Assembly (NCBI RefSeq): GCF_001483965.1
Contig: NZ_CP010796.1
Coordinates: 124,001-188,000, forward strand
DNA: 64,000 nt
Source: Carnobacterium sp. CP1
Lineage (GTDB): Bacteria; Bacillota; Bacilli; Lactobacillales; Carnobacteriaceae
Direction of reading: 5' to 3'
The notes under the pieces were generated by a model. The model did not search any database and was not told the DNA's origin. It saw only the letters and a program-made list of their open reading frames with translations. The position numbers and the translations under genes are program-made. This document shows, piece by piece, positions 57,972 to 64,000 of the stretch. The first letter of the stretch is position 1. The number at the start of each line of letters is the position of its first letter.

Positions 57972-58385
57972 ATGAAAATTTATCGTCAGTTATTTATTAT
58001 TTTGTGTTTTTCATTTATAGGAGAAATGGTTTCAAAAGGATTTGATTTGCCGGTTCCCGGCAGTGTCATTGGCATGGTCTTATTATTTTTAGCTCTGCAA
58101 TTCAAATGGCTGGATGTGAAGTCAGTTGAAAAAGCAGGAAACTTTCTTTTAAGCAATTTAAGTCTTTTGTTTGTTCCAGCTAGCGTAGGGATAATGGTTT
58201 ATTTTCCCCTTATTAAAGAAAACTGGTGGATCCTCTTGATCATTTTATTGTTGACTTCTGGCTTCACATTGATTTTTGTTGGACTATTGGTTCAAAAAAT
58301 AAAAAGAAAATTTGAAGAGCATCCTTCTGGAAATCATAAGAAGCGAAAGGCAGTGGTAGAACATGGTACAAGAATTAACAAGTAA
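57972..58385 (+). CDS. lrgA: LrgA/CidA holin-like membrane protein
   Basis: Holin-like protein linked to control of murein hydrolase activity, cell lysis and, in LrgAB, pyruvate transport. It has 137 residues with four hydrophobic helices and the family motif LPVPGSVIGMVLLFLALQFKW and LSLLFVPASVGIMVY. It overlaps lrgB by 23 bp, so the two are co-translated. Upstream 57779-57971 has no clear LytR-type site; an AT-rich promoter is likely. Confidence 0.92.
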   Translation: MKIYRQLFIILCFSFIGEMVSKGFDLPVPGSVIGMVLLFLALQFKWLDVKSVEKAGNFLLSNLSLLFVPASVGIMVYFPLIKENWWILLIILLLTSGFTLIFVGLLVQKIKRKFEEHPSGNHKKRKAVVEHGTRINK

Positions 58386-59070
58386 CCCGCTTTTTGGTTT
58401 GATTTTGGCCATAGGCATGTACTTGCTAGCTCATGCTCTATTTCAGAGGTATCCTTATCCTGTTTTAAATCCGTTGATCGTTTCGACTATTTTTATTATT
58501 CTTTTTTTGTTGAGTACCGGTATTTCATATGACGATTTTTATGTTGGTGGCAGCGTGCTGAATATGCTGATTGGTCCAGCTACGGTGGCTTTAGGAATCC
58601 CTTTGTACCATACTTTTCATTTATTGAAGAAACATTATAAATCAATCTTGATTGGAATTTTTTTAGGGACTATAGTCTGCACGTTTTTAACGGGCATTTT
58701 GGGAGTAGTTTTTCACTTAAATGAAAAAATGATTGCTTCTTTAATGCCAAAGTCGATCACCTCTGCAATAGCTATTGAAATATCTGGAAAAATGGGAGGT
58801 ATTCCTTCTTTGACACTAGTTTTTGTAATTGTTTCTGGTATTATGGGCGCAATGATGGCACCGGCTATTTTTAAATGGTTTGCAATCACCGATGATATAG
58901 CTCAAGGCATTGCTTTAGGAAGTGCTGCTCATGCTGTTGGAACGTCAAAAGCTATTGAACTTGGTGCTGCTCAAGGAGCAATGGCGGGGTTAGCCATTGG
59001 TGTGACAGGTGCAATTACCGTGTTTGTTGCTCCATTCATGTTTAATGTCATCCAGTCTTTTTTTCTCTAA
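58363..59070 (+). CDS. lrgB: LrgB/CidB antiholin-like membrane protein
   Basis: Partner of LrgA with 235 residues and about seven helices. Seen: PLFGLILAIGMYLLAHALFQRYPYPVLNPL in parts, LIGPATVALGIPLY, LMPKSITSAIAIEIS, and GSAAHAVGTSKAIELGAAQGAMAGLAI-type motifs. All family landmarks are present. No terminator is seen before the next gene. Confidence 0.93.
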   Translation: MVQELTSNPLFGLILAIGMYLLAHALFQRYPYPVLNPLIVSTIFIILFLLSTGISYDDFYVGGSVLNMLIGPATVALGIPLYHTFHLLKKHYKSILIGIFLGTIVCTFLTGILGVVFHLNEKMIASLMPKSITSAIAIEISGKMGGIPSLTLVFVIVSGIMGAMMAPAIFKWFAITDDIAQGIALGSAAHAVGTSKAIELGAAQGAMAGLAIGVTGAITVFVAPFMFNVIQSFFL

Positions 59071-59193
59071 AGTTCTTTGTGTGTTAATCTAAGTTAGTCG
59101 CTTTTTTTATAACAATTTGCCATAATTAAAAGAAACGCCGGTTAAAAAAGTAAAGCCGGGTATCAGAAATAACTGAATGAAAGGGGTTCGCCA

Positions 59194-60249
59194 ATGAAAA
59201 AGAGTAATGGAACCTTTAACGAACCCCAAAAAACTATTAGGGGTGAAGAGGTGGGAGAATTGACGGAAAATTCACAAGTAAAAGCTGTCTATCAAAAACC
59301 CGCTTTAGTTGAAATAGATGAAAAGGGACACTATTTAGAAACTGCTGCTCAAGCGGAAGCTATTTTAAATGAAGCATACCGTCAATCAGAAGAAATCTAT
59401 CGAGATGTTCAACAACAACTAATGGACTTAAAGAATTTGATTCATGAAAATAAATGTCTTCTCGAACAAAGGCAAAAACAAATGACAACGCAAGCGCATA
59501 ATGAGGCAAATGAGATTCTAGCTGCTGCAAAACAAAAAGCAGATCGTTTAAGCAAAGAAACGGCTGCGAAGTTGAACAAAGAGAGAGCTGACTACCACGC
59601 TGCTTTAGCTCATGATTTAGAGCGGTTGACAAAAGAAAAGGAATGGTTTGCATTTTATCAGGAGCAATCAAAAGAGAATTTAGAAAGTAAAGAAAAAATA
59701 CTCTTTTTTAATCAACAAAAAATACAAGATGACTATCAATTAAGAGAACAAGAATTGCAAAATCAACTGATGTATTATCGTGAATTGAACAGTAAAAGAA
59801 AAATAAAATCATTTAAAATTGGACTAACTATTTTTATTTTGACTGGTATCAGTATTGTCCGACTTTCCTTTTTGCAGCATCCTACTTTTATTGTGCCTAT
59901 TTTAATCGCTTGTTTAGCCGTTTATCTTGTTTACATTAATCTAACAGACGGAAAAACAGAAAAAGAAACGAAAAAAACAGCTTTTCATAATACGGTATTG
60001 ATCGAACAAAATAATGCTTTAAAAGAAGAAATAAGTGGTCTTGAAGAAGATCTTAAAAAGCTGCTTAAAGAAAAAAGCGACGCCGAAAAAGCAGACCGCA
60101 CGTATACTGATCGATTCCAATTTTTAAATATTATGCAACAAGACTTGAAAGAATCAGAAATGAATCGAAAGATACTAGAATCTGAGAATGCAGCTTTAAG
60201 AAAGTACTTGATTTCTGAAGATTCTACGAAAACTAAGCCGTCTGAGTGA
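59194..60249 (+). CDS. Coiled-coil membrane protein, unknown
   Basis: Has 351 residues. Residues 1-45 are polar; 50-205 form a long charged coiled coil resembling DivIVA/ATP-synthase-b-like helices (AAQAEAILNEAYRQSEEIYRDV in parts, NEANEILAAAKQKADRL); two membrane helices follow (about 208-227 and 232-250), then a second coiled coil to the end. Both coils would lie on the same side. No family recognised. AAAGG precedes the ATG. Single gene. Confidence 0.7.
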   Translation: MKKSNGTFNEPQKTIRGEEVGELTENSQVKAVYQKPALVEIDEKGHYLETAAQAEAILNEAYRQSEEIYRDVQQQLMDLKNLIHENKCLLEQRQKQMTTQAHNEANEILAAAKQKADRLSKETAAKLNKERADYHAALAHDLERLTKEKEWFAFYQEQSKENLESKEKILFFNQQKIQDDYQLREQELQNQLMYYRELNSKRKIKSFKIGLTIFILTGISIVRLSFLQHPTFIVPILIACLAVYLVYINLTDGKTEKETKKTAFHNTVLIEQNNALKEEISGLEEDLKKLLKEKSDAEKADRTYTDRFQFLNIMQQDLKESEMNRKILESENAALRKYLISEDSTKTKPSE

Positions 60250-60418
60250 CCGTTTCTGTATCTTAATGCTAGTGAACGAATGAATCTAACCGTGAGTTTT
60301 CCGCCAAACTTCTATGGGAAGAGTCTTTCTTTTACATGAAAACTGAAACGAATACGTTTCTCTTCTGCAAAGTGTAAGTTATACTAGATAAGATTGAAGA
60401 ATTAAAGGAGTCGCTAAA

Positions 60419-60940
60419 ATGAACCAATTATCTGCATTTGAACAAGTAAAAGAATTTCATACGGTTTTTGATAAACCGCAAAAAACAGTTCCAACAGCAT
60501 TGACACCAGATGAAGCACTTAACCGCGCAGCATTTTCAACAGAAGAAATATTAGAATTTCTTTATGCTAGCGTTGATGGAGAGCTGGCGGCATTCGAAAA
60601 AATTGTGTCGGATTGGCAGAAAACGGTTGACACATCCTTAACTAAAATCCGCACGGAACAGAAAAAGATAGACAATTGTTTAATCGGACAAGTAGATGCA
60701 TTGACAGATGCCAATTATTTTAATTATGGTTCCTTTGTCTTAATGGGAGTAAATCCTGATCCGATTTTTTCTATTGTTCATGAAGCTAACATGGGAAAAC
60801 TATTTCCGGACGGAAAACCTCATTACCGCGAACATGATGGCAAAGTAAGAAAGCCTGAAAATTGGGAAAAAGATTTTGCACCGGAACCGAAAATTCAAGC
60901 TGAAATTGAAAAACAAATTATCGAAAAGAAGAGGGCATAA
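60419..60940 (+). CDS. MazG/PRA-PH-like NTP-pyrophosphohydrolase family protein
   Basis: Has 173 residues, mostly helical. Seen: TEEILEF, which fits the EExxE metal-binding motif of all-alpha NTP pyrophosphatases, and QVDALTDANYFNYGSF further on with the paired aspartates; then FSIVHEANMGKLFPDGKPHYREHDGK and KPENWEKDFAPE in parts. This set is a recognisable Firmicutes family annotated as pyrophosphohydrolase. It ends 4 bp before gshF, so co-translated; the link to glutathione is not explained. Confidence 0.6.
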   Translation: MNQLSAFEQVKEFHTVFDKPQKTVPTALTPDEALNRAAFSTEEILEFLYASVDGELAAFEKIVSDWQKTVDTSLTKIRTEQKKIDNCLIGQVDALTDANYFNYGSFVLMGVNPDPIFSIVHEANMGKLFPDGKPHYREHDGKVRKPENWEKDFAPEPKIQAEIEKQIIEKKRA

Positions 60941-60944
60941 TTTA

Positions 60945-63227
60945 ATGAAAACATTAAAAGAAAATATTAAAGAACTTGAAATACCTGCAGCTTTTTATAA
61001 AGCTGTTTACGGAGTTGAAAAAGAGGGCTTGCGCGTTCTATCTAACGGAGAATTAGCGTTGACTGATCATCCTAAGCAATTTGGGAATCGAAGTTTTCAT
61101 CCGTACATACAAACCGATTTTAGTGAATCGCAATTAGAATTGATCACACCGCCAGTTAACAGCATACACGAAACCCATCGTTGGTTAAGTGCTATCCATG
61201 AAGTTACTTTGCGAACAATGGCAGATGATGAGTATATTTGGCCAATGAGTATGCCGGTTGTTTTGCCAAAAGAAAATGACATTCCGATAGCAAAACTAGA
61301 CAAAATTGAAGATGTGAATTACCGGAACCATTTAGCGGAAAAATACGGAAAAAACAAACAGATGTTAAGTGGCGTGCATTACAATTTTGAATTTGATAAA
61401 CACTTTATCGATGAGCTTTATCATAACCAGACTGATATCGCTGATCCTATTCAATTTAAATCAGCTGTTTACTTGAAGTTAGCGAAAAACTTTCTGCGTT
61501 ACCGTTGGTTATTAACGTACCTTTTAGGAGCAGCTCCAGTAGCGGATTCAAGCTTTTTTAAGAGCGAGCGTTATGAAGAAACACCACCAAAAGGATATGT
61601 CAGAAGTATTCGCAGCAGCCATTATGGTTACGCCAATACAGACGATGTAACGATATCTTTTGAAACACTAACGGACTATGTTGAAAATTTAGAAGAAGCA
61701 GTAAACGAAGGAAAATTATTCGAGGAACGAGAGTTTTATTCAGGTGTTCGATTACGTGGCACGAAAACAGCTCGCGAGTTATTAACAAAAGGCATTGCTT
61801 ATGTGGAACTGCGCATTTTTGATTTAAATCCATTTGATGCTTATGGGATATCTGAACAAGACATGCAGTTTATCCATCTATTTTGTATGTTTATGGTCTG
61901 GAAAGATAAGGCTTCTGATATGAATGATGTTGCGTTAGGGAAAAAAATGAGTGATTTTGTAGCTTTGGAGCACCCTTATGAAAAGACTGAATTCCAAGAG
62001 GAAGGTCTAACTTTAATTGAGGAAATGTTAGAGATGATTCAACTTACGAATGGATCTGAAGCAGCCTTGGAGTGTGTCCGACAAGCAAAAAAACAATTGT
62101 TGGATCCTAAATTAACACTCGCTGGCCAAATGATCAAAGGGATCGAAGAAGCGGGTTCTTACCTAACGTTTGGCTTGGAACTAGCTCATAATTACAAACA
62201 AGCAGCTTTTGAGAAGTTTTATGCCTTGAAAGGTTTTACCAATATGGAGATGTCGACTCAGTTGTTGATTTCTGACGCCATTCAAAAAGGCATTAAAATA
62301 GACATTTTAGATGAAACAGAGCAATTTTTGAAGTTAAGTTACAAAAAACATACCGAGTATGTAAAAAATGCTAATATGACTTCAAAGGATCAGTACATTG
62401 CTCCGCTTATTATGGAAAATAAAACAGTCACGAAAAAGATTTTAAATGATGCAGGTTTTAAAGTACCTCAAGGGGAAGAATACCATACTGAAGAAGAAGC
62501 TAATGCTGGTTTTTGGCAATATGCGCATAAAGGCATTGTTGTAAAACCAAAATCGACTAATTATGGCGTAGGCATTTCTATCTTTAAGGAAGGTGCTCGT
62601 TTTGAAGATTATCAGTCAGCGATAAAATTTGCTTTTAAAGAAGACACCACTGTATTGGTTGAAGAATTTATCGAGGGCACAGAGTACCGCTTTTTTGTTT
62701 TGAACGATGAAGTAGCGGCAATTTTATTGCGTATACCTGCTAATGTTATCGGAGATGGCCAGCACACAGTGAGAGAATTAGTTGCAGAGAAAAATAAAGA
62801 TGTTCTTCGCGGCACAGACCATCGAGCTCCCTTAGAGAAAATACAATTAAATGAAATTGAACAATTGATGTTAAAAGGACAAGGCTATACGACTGAAAGC
62901 ATTCCTGATGCAGATGTCAGAGTTTATTTGCGAGAAAATTCAAATGTTAGTACTGGCGGAGATTCTATTGATGTCACAGATATTATTGACGACAGCTATA
63001 AAAAAGCAGCCGTTGAAATGACAAAAGTCATTGGAGCTAAAGTTTGTGGAGTAGATTTGATTATACCGGATTACCAAAAACCATCTACTCCAGAAAATCC
63101 GGGGTACACAGTTATTGAAGCTAACTTTAATCCAGCTATGCATATGCATGCTTTTGTTTCTGAAGGTCAAGGTCGCCCGTTAACGATCGGCATTTTAAAA
63201 ATGCTTTTCCCAGAAGCCGTACAATAA
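60945..63227 (+). CDS. gshF: GshF, bifunctional glutathione synthetase
   Basis: Makes glutathione from glutamate, cysteine and glycine in one protein. It has 760 residues. The N-terminal part (to about 480) is glutamate-cysteine ligase (VEKEGLRVLSNGELALTDHP, SESQLELITPP, GVHYNFEF); the C-terminal part is an ATP-grasp domain (VVKPKSTNYGVGISIF, LVEEFIEGTEYRFFVL, VIEANFNPAMHMHAF). Start at 60945, inside the true reading; upstream in-frame codons overlap the previous gene. Terminator follows. Confidence 0.95.
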   Translation: MKTLKENIKELEIPAAFYKAVYGVEKEGLRVLSNGELALTDHPKQFGNRSFHPYIQTDFSESQLELITPPVNSIHETHRWLSAIHEVTLRTMADDEYIWPMSMPVVLPKENDIPIAKLDKIEDVNYRNHLAEKYGKNKQMLSGVHYNFEFDKHFIDELYHNQTDIADPIQFKSAVYLKLAKNFLRYRWLLTYLLGAAPVADSSFFKSERYEETPPKGYVRSIRSSHYGYANTDDVTISFETLTDYVENLEEAVNEGKLFEEREFYSGVRLRGTKTARELLTKGIAYVELRIFDLNPFDAYGISEQDMQFIHLFCMFMVWKDKASDMNDVALGKKMSDFVALEHPYEKTEFQEEGLTLIEEMLEMIQLTNGSEAALECVRQAKKQLLDPKLTLAGQMIKGIEEAGSYLTFGLELAHNYKQAAFEKFYALKGFTNMEMSTQLLISDAIQKGIKIDILDETEQFLKLSYKKHTEYVKNANMTSKDQYIAPLIMENKTVTKKILNDAGFKVPQGEEYHTEEEANAGFWQYAHKGIVVKPKSTNYGVGISIFKEGARFEDYQSAIKFAFKEDTTVLVEEFIEGTEYRFFVLNDEVAAILLRIPANVIGDGQHTVRELVAEKNKDVLRGTDHRAPLEKIQLNEIEQLMLKGQGYTTESIPDADVRVYLRENSNVSTGGDSIDVTDIIDDSYKKAAVEMTKVIGAKVCGVDLIIPDYQKPSTPENPGYTVIEANFNPAMHMHAFVSEGQGRPLTIGILKMLFPEAVQ

Positions 63228-63237
63228 GAACGATAAG

Positions 63238-63285
63238 AACAGCAGGCATCCAGCTTAATGCATTTGGAGGCCTGTTGTTTTTACA
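63238..63285 (+). terminator. Terminator of gshF
   Basis: AACAGCAGGC pairs with GCCTGTTGTT (one G·T pair) around a 22-base loop, followed by T residues. Confidence 0.7.
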
Positions 63286-63379
63286 GATTTTAAAAGGACA
63301 ATTTGATTCAACTATTGTTGAAAGACAAGATTAGTGGTAGAATTTTAGGAATTAAAGAATGCGGTCAGGGAGGGTTATA

Positions 63380-64000
63380 ATGGAAAAGATTTACTTAGAT
63401 CATGCGGCGACTAGTCCGGTACACCCTGAAGTAGTAGAAATAGTTTATGAAATGATGCAAAATCATTATGGAAATGCTTCTAGTATTCATAATTTTGGGC
63501 GTGACAGTCGGCGTATTCTAGATAATGCACGATTAGTTTTTGCTGCTAGTATCGGCGCTAAACCAAGTGAGATCGTGATAACAAGTGGCGGAACAGAAAG
63601 TGACAATACAGCTGTTTTCGAAACAGCGTTGTCTCGGATGACAGAAGGAAAACATGTGATCACCTCAACTATCGAACACCATGCGGTTTTGAGACCGATG
63701 GAGAAATTAGAGTCGCTTGGTTTTGAAGTTACTTATCTGCCGGTAAACTCGTTTGGCCTAGTGGATCCAGAGCAAGTCCGAGCAGCATTGAGACCGGACA
63801 CTATTTTAGTTTCAATTATGTATGGGAATAATGAAGTTGGATCATTGATGGATATCAAAGCTATTGGCGAAATTATTCAAGAAAGTGAAACGACTGCGTA
63901 TTTTCATACGGATGCCGTCCAAGCATATGGATTAGAAACAATTGATGTTAAATCTAGTCATATTGACTTATTATCTACTTCGAGTCATAAAATTAATGGT
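63380..64000 (+). CDS. Cysteine desulfurase (NifS/IscS type), 5' part
   Basis: N-terminal 207 residues of a second PLP-dependent cysteine desulfurase, cut by the right edge. Seen: IYLDHAATSPVHPEV, YGNASSIHNFGR, ITSGGTESDN, STIEHHAVLRPME and HTDAVQAYG, then STSSHKING with the PLP lysine. It differs from the ThiI-linked enzyme at 31 kb. In related genomes this gene usually precedes mnmA (tRNA 2-thiouridine), which may lie just outside. GGAGGG precedes the ATG. Confidence 0.93.
   Translation, partial: MEKIYLDHAATSPVHPEVVEIVYEMMQNHYGNASSIHNFGRDSRRILDNARLVFAASIGAKPSEIVITSGGTESDNTAVFETALSRMTEGKHVITSTIEHHAVLRPMEKLESLGFEVTYLPVNSFGLVDPEQVRAALRPDTILVSIMYGNNEVGSLMDIKAIGEIIQESETTAYFHTDAVQAYGLETIDVKSSHIDLLSTSSHKING

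Overview
The window is low-GC Gram-positive chromosome from the Lactobacillales. The cell-division set MinCD, DivIVA, MreBCD, SepF and EzrA, a bifunctional GshF, several T-box leaders, a Prp-processed L27 and many cold-shock genes fit Carnobacteriaceae. Carnobacterium is my best guess, but I could not run a similarity search. Nearly all of it is ordinary core genome; I found no rRNA, tRNA, CRISPR array or complete insertion sequence.

Layout. 1-9.9 kb (+): division and cell-wall cluster mraY(partial)-murD-murG-divIB-ftsA-ftsZ-ylmE-sepF-ylmG-ylmH-divIVA; divIB carries a frameshift. 9.95-13 kb: T-box and ileS, followed by a long palindromic element and a first csp gene. 13.7-19.6 kb (-): SRPBCC protein, GlsB-like membrane protein, nrdDG behind two NrdR-like boxes, telA and xpaC homologues. 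19.8-23.3 kb: Nudix hydrolase, mtnN, acetyltransferase, YueI and DUF1054 proteins. 23.4-27.5 kb: an accessory-looking stretch with a 47-residue ORF, a candidate non-coding RNA, orphan proteins and a LexA-boxed uvrX-yolD-ssb-like operon; an integrase-tail-like sequence lies between this operon and rpsD. 27.5-40.9 kb: rpsD, fRMsr, ezrA, cysteine desulfurase-thiI, rex with its own Rex operator, tpx, T-box and valS, folC with a perfect 102-bp in-frame tandem duplication, a HAD phosphatase and radC. 41-42.7 kb: four tandem cold-shock genes, each with its own promoter, leader and terminator. 43-47.1 kb: mreBCD-minCD. 47.1-50.5 kb: T-box-controlled amino-acid ABC transporter with two paralogous binding proteins. 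50.5-54.5 kb: L21 leader, rplU-prp-rpmA, ytxK-like methyltransferase and ackA. 54.6-55.1 kb: decayed DNA with a TAAC microsatellite and the tail of a HelD-like helicase. 55.2-64 kb: uspA, 6S RNA beside rarA, lrgAB, a coiled-coil membrane protein, an NTP-pyrophosphatase-like gene with gshF, and the start of a second cysteine desulfurase.

How they fit together. The first 10 kb makes lipid II and builds the FtsZ ring. MreBCD, MinCD, DivIVA and EzrA then place growth and division. Regulation visible in DNA includes three T-boxes (Ile, Val and one for transport), NrdR boxes for anaerobic dNTP synthesis, a Rex operator, an SOS box, ribosomal-protein leaders and repeated cold-shock leaders. The points most worth a second look are the folC duplication, the mosaic csp array, the divIB frameshift, the candidate RNA near 24.5 kb, the palindromic element after ileS and the SOS cassette beside rpsD. 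I see no convincing wholly new multi-gene system.
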